Source of the DNA: Streptomyces albofaciens JCM 4342
GTDB lineage: Bacteria > Actinomycetota > Actinomycetes > Streptomycetales > Streptomycetaceae
Length of the DNA stretch: 64,000 nucleotides
Reading direction: 5' to 3'
Assembly (NCBI RefSeq): GCF_008634025.1
Contig: NZ_PDCM01000001.1
Location: 1,981,501-2,045,500, forward strand
The notes below the pieces were generated by a model, which searched no databases, was not told where the DNA came from, and worked only from the letters and a program-made list of their open reading frames with translations. Positions 33,765 through 42,046 of this stretch are shown here, piece by piece (the first letter of the stretch is position 1; every line of letters begins with the position of its first letter). The translations under genes were made by a program, and so were the position numbers.

Positions 33765-34640
33765 ATGCCTGACAAGACCTCAGTGGCGGTGCTCGGCACC
33801 GGAATCATGGGCTCGGCGATGGCCCGCAACCTCGCCGCCGCGGGCCTGGCCGTCCGCGCGTGGAACCGCACCCGCGCCAAGGCCGAACCGCTGGCCGCCG
33901 ACGGCGTACGGGTCGTGGACACCCCGGCCGAGGCGGTGGACGGCGCGGACGCCGTCCTGACCGTCCTGCTGGACGGACCCGCCGCCCTGGACGCGATGCG
34001 GCGGAGCACCCCCGCGCTGCGCGCCGGAACCCTCTGGCTCCAGATGAGCACCGTCGGCGTCGACGGATTCGCCCCGCTCGCCGCCTTCGCCCGCGAACAC
34101 GGCCTGGACCTGGTCGACGCGCCGGTGCTCGGCACGAAGGAACCCGCGGAGAAGGGCCTGCTGACCGTTCTCGCGGCCGGGCCGCAGGAAGTACGGGAAC
34201 GGGCCGGACGGGTCCTCGACATCGTCGGACAGCGCACCCTGTGGCTCGGCGAGGACGCGGCGGCGGGCACGGCCAGCCGCCTCAAGCTGGCCGTCAACAG
34301 CTGGGTGCTCACCGTCATCAACGGCACGGGCGAGGCGCTCGCCCTCGCCCAGGGCCTCGGCGTGGACCCGCGCGCCCTCCTGGACGCGGTCGCGGGCGGG
34401 CCGCTCGACCTGCCGTACCTCAGGATGAAGTCGGAGCTGATCCTCTCCGGCGACTATCCGGCCAGCTTCACGGTGTCCGCCGGGCACAAGGACGCCCGGC
34501 TGATCACGGAGGCGGCCGAGCAGGCCGGCGTACGGATGGATCTCGCGGTGGCCGCAGCGGAGCGCTTCCGGCGGGCGGAGGAGCAGGGGCACGGCGACGA
34601 GGACGGCGCGGCGGCGTACTTCGCGAGCTTCGACGGCTGA
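33765..34640 (+). CDS. NAD(P)-dependent beta-hydroxyacid dehydrogenase-family reductase
   Basis: A 291-residue enzyme from ATG 33765. The Rossmann motif VAVLGTGIMGSAMARNLAAAG (7-27) and WNRTRAKAE indicate NADP(H) preference. The usual catalytic-lysine region is LKLAVNSW, in which Lys occupies the position seen in 3-hydroxyisobutyrate dehydrogenases and glyoxylate reductases. DLVDAPVLGTKEPAEKG is the substrate loop. The reaction is reduction of an aldehyde/keto acid or oxidation of a hydroxy acid; imine-reductase relatives exist, so the substrate is open. Its promoter has a MerR-type operator shared with the MerR gene 7.7 kb away, suggesting induction by a reactive small molecule. Confidence 0.88.
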   Translation: MPDKTSVAVLGTGIMGSAMARNLAAAGLAVRAWNRTRAKAEPLAADGVRVVDTPAEAVDGADAVLTVLLDGPAALDAMRRSTPALRAGTLWLQMSTVGVDGFAPLAAFAREHGLDLVDAPVLGTKEPAEKGLLTVLAAGPQEVRERAGRVLDIVGQRTLWLGEDAAAGTASRLKLAVNSWVLTVINGTGEALALAQGLGVDPRALLDAVAGGPLDLPYLRMKSELILSGDYPASFTVSAGHKDARLITEAAEQAGVRMDLAVAAAERFRRAEEQGHGDEDGAAAYFASFDG

Positions 34641-34666
34641 GACCGACCGGCGCCGGGCATGCGGAA

Positions 34667-34691
34667 GGGCCGCGCCGAAACGGCGCGGCCC
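34667..34691. terminator. Bidirectional terminator between reductase gene and fabF
   Basis: GGGCCGCGCCG (34667-34677) and CGGCGCGGCCC (34681-34691) form a perfect 11-bp stem with a three-base AAA loop, between convergent stops. Confidence 0.8.
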
Positions 34692-34719
34692 CTGTGCCGC
34701 CCGGGCCGGTCCGGGTCCG

Positions 34720-35985
34720 TCAGACGGTCCGGAAGGCCAGCACCACGTTGTGACCGCCGAAGCCGAACGAGTCGTTCAGCGCCGCGATGGTGCCCTCGGC
34801 GGGCAGCTCGCGCTTGACGTCCCGGACGATGTCCGCGTCCGCCTCGGGGTCGAGGTTCTCGATGTTGATCGTCGGCGGTGCCACCCGGTGGTACAGCGCC
34901 AGGATCGAGGCGACGGTCTCCACGCCGCCCGCGCCGCCCAGGAGGTGGCCGGTCATCGACTTGGTGGCGGAGATCGCCATGTGGTCGGCCTCGGTGCCGA
35001 AGACCTTGCGCAGCGCCTTCAGCTCGGCCAGGTCGCCCAGCGGCGTCGAGGTCGCGTGCGCGTTGACGTGCACGATCTCGGCGGGCTTGAGGTCGGTGTT
35101 GGAGAGCAGGTTCTGCAGGGCGTGCGCGATGCCGTTGCCGGACGGCTCGGGCTGCACGATGTCGTGGCTGTCGGCGGAGATGCCCTGGCCGACGGCCTCG
35201 GCGTAGATCCGCGCGCCGCGCTTGGCGGCGTGGTCGGCCGACTCCAGGACGATCACGCCGGAGCCCTCGCCGAGCACGAAGCCGTTGCGGTCCGCGTCGT
35301 AGGGGCGGGAGGCGCCCTGCGGATTGTCGTTGTCCTTCGACATCGCCATCATGTTGCCGAACGCGGCGATCGGCAGCGGGTGGATGGCGGCTTCCGTACC
35401 GCCCGCGACGACGACGTCGGCGCGGCCCGTACGGATCATCTCGATGGCGTAGCCGATGGCCTCGGCGCCGGAGGCGCAGGCGCTGACCGGGGTGTGCACA
35501 CCGGCGCGCGCGTTGACCTCCAGGCCGACGTTGGCCGACGGGCTGTTCGGCATCAGCATCGGCACGGTGTGCGGGGAGACGCGGCGCGAGCCCTTCTCCC
35601 GCAGGATGTCGTACTGGTTCAGCAGGGTGGTCACGCCGCCGATGCCGGAGGCGATGACCGCGCCGAGCCGGTCCGGGTCCACGGCGCCGTCCTCGCCGGC
35701 CTTGGCCTCGAAGCCGGCGTCCGCCCACGCCTCGCGGGCCGCGATCAGCGCGAGCTGCGCCGAACGGTCCTGCTTGCGGGCCTGCGCCCGGGGGATGATC
35801 TCACCGGGGTCGACGGCCGCCGAGGCGGCGATGCGGACGGGGAGGTCGGCTGCCCAGTCCTGGGTGAGGGCGCTGACGCCGGACCGGCCGGCCAGCATCC
35901 CCTCCCAGGTCGAGGCACTGTCGCCACCCAGCGGTGTGGTTGCGCCGATACCGGTGACGACCACGGTGCGATTGGTCGCGTTCAC
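34720..35985 (-). CDS. fabF: Beta-ketoacyl-ACP synthase II
   Basis: A 421-residue condensing enzyme of type II fatty-acid synthesis, elongating acyl-ACP with malonyl-ACP in the cytosol. GTG 35985 gives the usual start VNATNRTVVVTGIGATTPLG. The catalytic triad is Cys170 (VSACASGAEA), His310 (NAHATSTPLGD) and His347 (KSMTGHLLGGAGG), and GFGGHN is near the end. It is the last gene of the fabD-fabH-acpP-fabF cluster and is followed by a strong hairpin. The Cys-His-His arrangement and length distinguish it from FabH. A long upstream ATG (36033) is in frame but would place the start before the fold. Confidence 0.96.
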   Translation of the reverse strand: MNATNRTVVVTGIGATTPLGGDSASTWEGMLAGRSGVSALTQDWAADLPVRIAASAAVDPGEIIPRAQARKQDRSAQLALIAAREAWADAGFEAKAGEDGAVDPDRLGAVIASGIGGVTTLLNQYDILREKGSRRVSPHTVPMLMPNSPSANVGLEVNARAGVHTPVSACASGAEAIGYAIEMIRTGRADVVVAGGTEAAIHPLPIAAFGNMMAMSKDNDNPQGASRPYDADRNGFVLGEGSGVIVLESADHAAKRGARIYAEAVGQGISADSHDIVQPEPSGNGIAHALQNLLSNTDLKPAEIVHVNAHATSTPLGDLAELKALRKVFGTEADHMAISATKSMTGHLLGGAGGVETVASILALYHRVAPPTINIENLDPEADADIVRDVKRELPAEGTIAALNDSFGFGGHNVVLAFRTV

Positions 35986-36063
35986 GGAAATTCCTACTCC
36001 ACAGGTTGAGGGGTTGAGGATCGACGGCGCCACCGCGGGGTGGCGACATGCGCCGGAGCTGGA

Positions 36064-36312
36064 TCAGCTCTGGTGCTTGAGGATGTAGTCGGTCGCGTCG
36101 CCGACCGTCTTGAGGTTCTTGACGTCGTCGTCGGGGATCTTCACGTCGAAGCGCTCCTCGGCGGCGACGACGACCTCGACCATGGACAGCGAGTCGACGT
36201 CCAGGTCATCGGTGAAGGACTTGTCCAGCTTGACGTCCTCGGCGGGGATCCCGGCGATCTCGTTCACGATCTCGGCGAGACCCTGGACGATCTCTTCCTG
36301 GGTGGCGGCCAT
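36064..36312 (-). CDS. acpP: Acyl carrier protein of fatty acid synthesis
   Basis: An 82-residue acidic protein carrying the growing acyl chain on 4'-phosphopantetheine. The modification site is Ser41 in DLDVDSLSMVEVV. Four-helix ACP features are clear (AEIVNEIAGIPAEDV, EERFDVKIPDDD). It lies between fabH and fabF with no other ACP nearby, matching the primary-metabolism AcpP of streptomycetes rather than a polyketide ACP. Confidence 0.97.
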   Translation of the reverse strand: MAATQEEIVQGLAEIVNEIAGIPAEDVKLDKSFTDDLDVDSLSMVEVVVAAEERFDVKIPDDDVKNLKTVGDATDYILKHQS

Positions 36313-36430
36313 GATGGCGCTCCTTCGGTGATGTGTCGGGGAACTGGAAGGTCCGCAGTTCCGGGTTGTGGTTCAAGCTCCGTACAGCCGCCGGGACGCG
36401 TTCGAGCGGATGGCGCTGCGCAGATCTTGC

Positions 36431-37477
36431 CTAGGGGAGGGTAACGACCGTCGCGGCGTACACGAGACCCGCCCCGAAGCCGATGACCAGCGCGGTGTCC
36501 CCGCTCTTGGCCTGTCCGGTCGCCAGCAGCCGCTCCATGGCGAGCGGAATCGAGGCGGCCGAGGTGTTGCCGGTGGTCTCCACGTCACGGGCGACCGTGA
36601 CATTCTCCGGCAGTTTGAGGGTCTTCACCATCGAGTCGATGATCCGCATGTTGGCCTGGTGCGGGATGAAGACGTCCAGGTCGTCCGGGCTGACCCCGGC
36701 CGCGTCCAGCGCCTGCTGGGCGACCTTGGCCATCTCGAACACCGCCCACCGGAAGACCGCCTGGCCCTCCTGGGTGATCGCGGGGTAGCGGATCTCGTCC
36801 AGCGCCACCCGGGCCTCGGGGCCGTCGCCGCCGGGCACCGGGGTGCGGCGGTAGATGTCCCAGCCGAACGTCTGCTTGATCGTGTCGGCCTTGTCGCCCT
36901 CCGAGCCCCACACGGTCGGGCCGATCGCCGGCTCCTTGCCGGGGCCGACGACCACGGCGCCCGCGCCGTCGCCGAAGAGGAACGCGGTCGCCCGGTCCTC
37001 CAGGTCGGTCAGGTCCGACAGCCGCTCGACGCCGATGACGAGCACGTACTCGGCGCTGCCGTCGGTGACCATGCCCTTGGCGAGGGTCAGGCCGTAACCG
37101 AATCCGGCGCAGCCCGCGGAGATGTCGAACGCGGCGGGCTTGCCCGCGCCGATCTTGTGCGCGATCTCGGTCGCGATCGCCGGGGTCTGCTTGAAGTGCG
37201 AGACGGTCGAGACGATCACCGCGCCGATCTGCTCGGGCGTGACACCGGCGTCCGCGATGGCCTTGCCGGCCGCCTCCACGGACATCGCCGACACGGTCTC
37301 CTCCGGGCCGGCCCAGTGCCGGGTGGCGATGCCGGAGCGCGAGCGGATCCACTCGTCGGAGGAGTCGATGTGCTTGAGGATCTCCTCGTTCGGCACCACA
37401 CGGGTCGGGCGGTAGCCGCCGACGCCCATGATGCGCGCGTACGCGGCGCCCTTGGCGGGCTTGATCTTCGAGGTCAT
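36431..37477 (-). CDS. fabH: Beta-ketoacyl-ACP synthase III
   Basis: A 348-residue initiating condensing enzyme that joins acyl-CoA starters to malonyl-ACP. The triad is Cys123 (ISAGCAGFGYGL), His273 (IPHQANMRI) and Asn304 (TTGNTSAASIP). In streptomycetes this enzyme accepts branched starters, giving iso and anteiso fatty acids. A hydrophilic N-terminal extension of about ten residues (MTSKIKPAKGA) precedes the fold. It sits 13 bp downstream of fabD on the same strand and 118 bp upstream of acpP, so acpP may have its own promoter. Confidence 0.96.
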   Translation of the reverse strand: MTSKIKPAKGAAYARIMGVGGYRPTRVVPNEEILKHIDSSDEWIRSRSGIATRHWAGPEETVSAMSVEAAGKAIADAGVTPEQIGAVIVSTVSHFKQTPAIATEIAHKIGAGKPAAFDISAGCAGFGYGLTLAKGMVTDGSAEYVLVIGVERLSDLTDLEDRATAFLFGDGAGAVVVGPGKEPAIGPTVWGSEGDKADTIKQTFGWDIYRRTPVPGGDGPEARVALDEIRYPAITQEGQAVFRWAVFEMAKVAQQALDAAGVSPDDLDVFIPHQANMRIIDSMVKTLKLPENVTVARDVETTGNTSAASIPLAMERLLATGQAKSGDTALVIGFGAGLVYAATVVTLP

Positions 37478-37490
37478 GCTCTCGGGGCTC

Positions 37491-38438
37491 CTATTCGGCC
37501 GGGGCAGAGTGCTCGGCGATCAGCGTGCGGGCCGCGTCGAGGTCGTCCGGGGTCTTCAGGGCGAGCGTCTGGATGCCGGGCAGGGCGCGCTTGGCGATGC
37601 CGACGAGGGTGCCGCCGGGGCTCGCCTCGATGATGCCGGTGACGCCCAGCTCCTTGAACGTCTCCATGCACAGGTCCCAGCGCACCGGGTTGGCCACCTG
37701 GCCCACCAGGCGCCGCACCACGTCCTGGCCGTCGGTGACGACGCGGCCGTCCTTGTTGGACACGTACCGGGTGTGCGGGTCGGCGGGCGTGAGCTGCCCG
37801 ACCGCTTCCTCCAGCGCCGTCACGGCCGGGGCCATGTGGACGGTGTGGAACGCTCCGGCCACCTTCAACGGTACGACCCGTCGGGTGCCCTCGGGCTTGT
37901 CCTCGGCCAGCGCGGCCAGCTGCCCGGCGGTGCCGGCGGCCACGATCTGGCCCGCGCCGTTCACGTTCGCGGGGGTCAGGCCCAGCTTCTCCAGGTGCGG
38001 CAGGACCACGTCCTGCTCGCCGCCGAGGAGCGCGGCCATGCCGGTCTCGGTGACGGCGGCGGCCTCGGCCATGGCCAGGCCGCGCTTCCGTACGAGCGCC
38101 AGCGCCTCGTCCTCGGACAGCACGCCGGTCAGGGCGGCCGCGGCCAGCTCGCCGACGCTGTGTCCGGCGGCGGCGCCGACCTGCCGGGAGAAGTCCTCCG
38201 CGGTCGCGAACAGCTGCCGCGAGGAGACCAGGGAAGCCGCCACCAGCAGCGGCTGCGCCACCGCGGTGTCGCGGATCTCGTCCGCGTCGGCCTTCGTGCC
38301 GTAGTGGACCAGGTCCAGGTCGATGGCGGCCGACCACGCGCGAAGCCGGTCCTCGACTCCGGGGAGGTCGAGCCAGGGGGTCAGGAAGCCGGGCGTCTGA
38401 GCGCCTTGGCCGGGAGCGACGAGTACGAGCACCCTCAC
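37491..38438 (-). CDS. fabD: Malonyl-CoA:ACP transacylase
   Basis: A 315-residue enzyme that loads malonate onto AcpP. GTG 38438 (VRVLVLVAPGQGAQ) follows an AGAGAG ribosome binding site; GTG 38432 is an alternative. The nucleophile elbow is GHSVG with Ser94, the catalytic His is 198 in GAFHTVHM, and QGAQ supplies the oxyanion Gln. It is the first gene of the fatty-acid cluster, 83 bp downstream of fasR. Streptomycete FabD also supplies malonyl groups to type II polyketide synthases, so it links primary and secondary metabolism. Confidence 0.96.
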   Translation of the reverse strand: MRVLVLVAPGQGAQTPGFLTPWLDLPGVEDRLRAWSAAIDLDLVHYGTKADADEIRDTAVAQPLLVAASLVSSRQLFATAEDFSRQVGAAAGHSVGELAAAALTGVLSEDEALALVRKRGLAMAEAAAVTETGMAALLGGEQDVVLPHLEKLGLTPANVNGAGQIVAAGTAGQLAALAEDKPEGTRRVVPLKVAGAFHTVHMAPAVTALEEAVGQLTPADPHTRYVSNKDGRVVTDGQDVVRRLVGQVANPVRWDLCMETFKELGVTGIIEASPGGTLVGIAKRALPGIQTLALKTPDDLDAARTLIAEHSAPAE

Positions 38439-38521
38439 ACTCTCTCTTGTGGGAGGTCCCGCCCGCCCGTGGGGACAGGGACGAAGAACCATCAGGGGAA
38501 TTGTTGGTGTTCTACAAAAGT
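38439..38521 (-). promoter_or_regulatory. fasR-fabD intergenic region, probable fab promoter and activator site
   Basis: An 83-bp gap after fasR, unusually AT-rich at 38495-38521 (ACTTTTGTAGAACACCAACA read on the minus strand). In S. coelicolor, FasR activates the fab genes from this location, so the AT-rich stretch is the likely activator and promoter site. No exact box is claimed. Confidence 0.45.
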
Positions 38522-39712
38522 CTAGAGTTGGCTGTCACCGTCGGCCAGACGCCCCAGGATCAGCGCGATGCGCAGCGTGAAGGCGGAGCGCACGTCGGAA
38601 GGTGACCACCCGGTGACGTCCGTCACACGTCGCAGCCGGTAGCGCACGGTGTTGGGGTGCACGAAGAGCATCCGCGCCGCGCCCTCCAGACTGCTGGCTT
38701 GTTCCAGATACACGCTCAGCGTCTCCAGGAGAGCCGAGCCTGCTTCCTCCAGCGGTCTGTAGATCTCCTCCACCAGCTGCTCACGCGCCGCCGGGTCGGA
38801 CGCCATCGCCCGCTCCGGGAGCAGATCGTCGGACAATACGGGACGGGGGGCATCCGGCCAAGCGGCACATGCCTTCAGTCCGGCCGCCGCGGCCTGCGCG
38901 GAGCGGGTCGCCGCCAGCAGGTCGGAAACCACCGGACCGGCCACCACCGGGCCCGCCGCGAACGGTCCGATCAGGGCTTTCGCCGCCTTGAGCGGGTCGT
39001 CCGAGCCGCCCGCGATGACCACCAGACGGCTGCCCAGCACGCCCGTGAGCACCTGGAGCTTGGCGTGGCGGGCCGCGCGGCGGATGGCTTCCACCGTCAG
39101 CTCGCTGTCCCCGTCGGGAGCCGTACCCAGCACAACGCACACATGTTCGGGGCTGTTCCAGCCGAGCGCGGCGGCCCGCGACACCGCGCCCTCGTCCGCC
39201 TCCCCGGAGAGCACCGCGTTGACCACCAGCGACTCCAGGCGCGCGTCCCAGGCGCCGCGCGCCTCGGCGGCCTGCGCGTACACCTGGGCGGTGGCGAAGG
39301 CGATCTCGCGCGCGTAGACCAGCAGCGCCTCGCGCAGCACGCCCTCGTCACCGGGGGCCGCCACGTCGTCGATCGCGGCCTCCATGACCTCGATGGTCGT
39401 GCGGACCATCTCCACGGTCTGGCGCAGCGTGATCGCCCGGGTCAGCTCGCGCGGCGCCGTACCGAACACGTCGGTGCTGATGGCCTGCGGCGTCTCCGGG
39501 TGCCGGAACCACTCGGTGAAGGCCGCGATGCCCGCCTGGGCCACCAGCCCGATCCACGAGCGGTTCTCCGGCGGCATGGCGCGGTACCACGGCAGCTGCG
39601 CGTCCATGCGCGCGATGGCGTTGGCGGCCAGCTTGCCGGACGACTTCTCCAGCCGGCGGAGCGTCGCGGTGTGCGGATGCGGGTGCGCGTCGCGCGATGC
39701 GGGTTCAGACAC
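38522..39712 (-). CDS. fasR: Fatty acid synthesis activator, PucR family
   Basis: A 396-residue regulator. The C-terminal helix-turn-helix is SSLEGAARMLFVHPNTVRYRLRRVTDVTGW (about 338-367), which is PucR HTH_30. The central region (about 160-260) is the CdaR GGDEF-like domain. The N-terminal region is helical and probably senses a lipid or acyl intermediate. Its position immediately upstream of fabD, same strand, is the known location of FasR, an activator of fabD-fabH-acpP-fabF in Streptomyces. It controls chain synthesis rather than degradation; the ligand is not settled here. Confidence 0.92.
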   Translation of the reverse strand: MSEPASRDAHPHPHTATLRRLEKSSGKLAANAIARMDAQLPWYRAMPPENRSWIGLVAQAGIAAFTEWFRHPETPQAISTDVFGTAPRELTRAITLRQTVEMVRTTIEVMEAAIDDVAAPGDEGVLREALLVYAREIAFATAQVYAQAAEARGAWDARLESLVVNAVLSGEADEGAVSRAAALGWNSPEHVCVVLGTAPDGDSELTVEAIRRAARHAKLQVLTGVLGSRLVVIAGGSDDPLKAAKALIGPFAAGPVVAGPVVSDLLAATRSAQAAAAGLKACAAWPDAPRPVLSDDLLPERAMASDPAAREQLVEEIYRPLEEAGSALLETLSVYLEQASSLEGAARMLFVHPNTVRYRLRRVTDVTGWSPSDVRSAFTLRIALILGRLADGDSQL

Positions 39713-39784
39713 GGGGACAAGCCTGCCTTATCGGGGCGGTGTGACGGCGCGGTGGGCCGAGGGGGCGGGGACTACGGTGGTCGG

Positions 39785-40459
39785 GTGATCCACGTACACA
39801 GGGGCGACGAACGGTATCCGGGCGGCGACGCGGCCGCCGGGATCGAGACGCGGCACGCCTTCTCCTTCGGCCCGCACTACGACCCGGACAACCTGCGCTT
39901 CGGCGCGCTCATCGCCTGCAACGAGGAACGGCTGGCGCCGGGCGCGGGGTTCGACGAGCACCCGCACCGCGACACCGAGATCGTCACCTGGGTCGTCGAG
40001 GGCGAGCTGACCCACCGCGACTCGACCACCGGCCACGAGACCGTGGTGCGCCCCGGCGACGTGCAGCGCCTCAGCGCGGCGGACGGCGTGCGGCACGAGG
40101 AGCGCAACGACGGCGCCGCGCCGCTGGTCTTCGTGCAGATGTGGCTCGCACCGGCCGGGTTCGGCGGCGATCCGGAGTACGAGGTGGTGCGCGGCATCGC
40201 CGACGGGACGCCGTACGCGGTGCCCGGGGCCGCCGCGATGCTGCACGTGCGGCGGCTGGCCGACGGCGCGCGGTCCGCCGTACCGGACGCGCCGCGGGTG
40301 TACGTCCACGTCGTGCGCGGCGCGGTCCGGCTGGACGGCCGGCGCCTGGCGGCCGGGGACGCGGCGCGGATCACCGACGCCGCGGACCTGGAGCTGGCCG
40401 CCGAGGGCGACGCCGAGTGCCTCCTGTGGGAGATGCCGGGCGAACCGTCGTACGGCTGA
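39785..40459 (+). CDS. Pirin family protein
   Basis: A 224-residue bicupin starting at GTG 39785. HAFSFGPHYDPDNLRFGALIACNEERLAPGAGFDEHPHRDTEIVTWVVEGELTHRDS covers the first cupin, with metal ligands in the HPHRD motif (about 60-64), further ligands in LTHRDS (about 78-80) and EIVTWV. The second cupin is degenerate. Pirins bind iron or quench quercetin-type flavonoids; a regulatory role is also proposed. It is divergent from fasR with a short intergenic region and is convergent with the serine hydrolase gene. No sign of partner genes. Confidence 0.9.
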   Translation: MIHVHRGDERYPGGDAAAGIETRHAFSFGPHYDPDNLRFGALIACNEERLAPGAGFDEHPHRDTEIVTWVVEGELTHRDSTTGHETVVRPGDVQRLSAADGVRHEERNDGAAPLVFVQMWLAPAGFGGDPEYEVVRGIADGTPYAVPGAAAMLHVRRLADGARSAVPDAPRVYVHVVRGAVRLDGRRLAAGDAARITDAADLELAAEGDAECLLWEMPGEPSYG

Positions 40460-40524
40460 GAGCCTGGATACGGGCCTCGGCCCCGGGGGAACCGCCTCCG
40501 GGGCCATCGCGCCGCCGCCCGCGT

Positions 40525-41343
40525 TCAGCGCAGCTCGGCGAGGACCGCGTCGGTCAGCGGCGGCCACGCCTCGATCGCCCAGGGGCCGAAGGCCCGGTCG
40601 GCCAGTGCCACACAGGCCGCGCCCGCGTCCGGGTCCACCCACAGGAACGTGCCCGACTGGCCGAAGTGCCCGAACGTGCGCGGCGAGGAGGCGGCGCCCG
40701 TCCAGTGCGGCGACTTCCCGTCGCGGATCTCGAAGCCCAGGCCCCAGTCGTTCGGGTTCTGCATGCCGTAGCCGGGCAGCACGCCGCGTACGCCGGGGAA
40801 GACCACCGACGTCGCCTCGGCGAGCGTCTGCGGCGCCAGCAGGCGCGGCGCGAGCAGCTCGGCGCCGAACCGGGCCATGTCCGCGACGGTCGAGACGCCG
40901 TCCTTGGCGGGCGAGCCCGGCAGGTCGGTGGCGGTCATGCCGAGCGGTTCGAGGACCGCCTCGCGCAGGTACTGCGGGAAGGGGATGTCGGTGGCCTTGG
41001 CGATGTGGTCGCCGAGCGCCTCGAATCCCGCGTTCGAGTACAGGCGGCGCTCGCCCGGCGCGGCCTGTACGCGGTCCTCGTCGAAGGCCAGCCCCGAGGT
41101 GTGCGCGAGCAGATGGCGCACGGTCGAGCCCGGGGGACCGGCCGGCTCGTCCAGCTCGACCGCGCCCTCCTCGACGGCCAGCAGCGCGGCGTACGCGGCG
41201 AGCGGCTTGGTGACCGAGGCCAGCGGGAAGCGGTGTTCCTGCGGGCCGTGACTGCCGGCCACCGTCCCGTCGGTCCGTACGACGGCGGCGGCCGCGGTCG
41301 GCACCGGCCAGTTCTCGATCATCCGAAGGCTCTGCAAGGGCAT
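40525..41343 (-). CDS. Serine hydrolase, beta-lactamase class C family
   Basis: A 272-residue cytosolic enzyme from ATG 41343. The class C/DD-peptidase-like motifs are SVTK (Ser43, Lys46), YSN (Tyr102-Asn104) and an HFGQSGT region in place of the KTG motif. LLAHTSGLAF and LEPLGMTATDLPG are typical of the EstB/beta-lactamase-like group. No signal peptide is visible, so it is probably an intracellular esterase or amidase rather than a secreted beta-lactamase. The gene faces pirin tail-to-tail and lies divergent from the MerR gene, whose operator begins 120 bp away. Confidence 0.87.
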   Translation of the reverse strand: MPLQSLRMIENWPVPTAAAAVVRTDGTVAGSHGPQEHRFPLASVTKPLAAYAALLAVEEGAVELDEPAGPPGSTVRHLLAHTSGLAFDEDRVQAAPGERRLYSNAGFEALGDHIAKATDIPFPQYLREAVLEPLGMTATDLPGSPAKDGVSTVADMARFGAELLAPRLLAPQTLAEATSVVFPGVRGVLPGYGMQNPNDWGLGFEIRDGKSPHWTGAASSPRTFGHFGQSGTFLWVDPDAGAACVALADRAFGPWAIEAWPPLTDAVLAELR

Positions 41344-41462
41344 GGCCCCGAGCCTAACGCCCCCGGTGGCGCGGCCGGGACGGGCCGGGTGCGGGACGGA
41401 CGGCCCCCGGGGCCCGCGCACGCGGGGCCGCCGCTCTCCTCAAGACCGGGTCAAGACTTCGC

Positions 41463-41493
41463 TTGCTTGGAGTGCACTCCAAGTCTCTAGCGT
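41463..41493 (+). promoter_or_regulatory. MerR-type autoregulated promoter
   Basis: TTGCTT (41463-41468) and TAGCGT (41488-41493) are separated by 19 bp, the long spacer typical of MerR-controlled promoters. The spacer holds the perfect 18-bp palindrome CTTGGAGTGCACTCCAAG at 41466-41483. A near copy precedes the reductase gene at 33765. The next gene is a MerR regulator, so autoregulation is expected. Confidence 0.8.
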
Positions 41494-41565
41494 TGAGGAC
41501 GTCGTGAGAGATCCGGGAGCAGACGGCCCGGTACCGGGACATCCGGCGACTACGGGAGGCACGGC

Positions 41566-42039
41566 ATGACGGTGACGGCGACGGACGGGACGGCCGCGGT
41601 GCAGGAACCGGCGCGGCCGAACCGCTGCAAGGGCCCGGTGCCGCACCCGCGGCCCACCGGCCGCGACCAGTACACGATCAGCGAGGTCGCCGAGCACACC
41701 GGACTGAGCGCCCACACCCTGCGCTGGTACGAACGGATCGGGCTGATGCCGCACGTGGACCGTACGCACACGGGCCAGCGCCGCTTCAGCAATCGCGACC
41801 TGGACTGGCTGGACCTGGTGACGAAACTGCGGCTGACCGGCATGCCGGTGGCGGACATGGTCCGCTACGCCGAGCTGGTGCGCGAGGGCGAGCACACCTT
41901 CGCCGAGCGGGAGGCGCTGCTGACCGCGCACCGCGAGGACGTACGGGACCGGATCGCCGAGCTGCAGAGCACCCTCCTGGTCCTGGACTACAAGATCGAT
42001 GCTTACGCGGACGCCCGACGGGTGTCAGAAGGAGTCTGA
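41566..42039 (+). CDS. MerR family transcriptional regulator
   Basis: A 157-residue regulator; ATG 41566 follows GGGAGG. After a 33-residue Pro/Arg-rich leader comes the winged helix: YTISEVAEHTGLSAHTLRWYERIGLMPHVDRTHTGQRRFSNRDLDWLDLVTKLRLTGMPVADM (about 36-98). A coiled coil follows (REDVRDRIAELQSTLLVLDYKIDAYAD). There are few Cys residues, so it is not the metal-binding or SoxR type; the group near aldo/keto reductases responds to small organic molecules. The downstream reductase gene is seven bases away in the same operon. Its own promoter has the 19-bp spacer and palindrome. Confidence 0.92.
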   Translation: MTVTATDGTAAVQEPARPNRCKGPVPHPRPTGRDQYTISEVAEHTGLSAHTLRWYERIGLMPHVDRTHTGQRRFSNRDLDWLDLVTKLRLTGMPVADMVRYAELVREGEHTFAEREALLTAHREDVRDRIAELQSTLLVLDYKIDAYADARRVSEGV

Positions 42040-42046
42040 GGTCGGT

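Noticed and set aside
34720..36033. fabF start at ATG 36033
   Set aside because: The extra 16 residues precede the conserved fold and GTG 35985 matches the family start.
40525..41343. Secreted beta-lactamase
   Set aside because: The SxxK and YxN motifs are present but there is no signal peptide and the third motif is not KTG. An intracellular serine hydrolase fits better.
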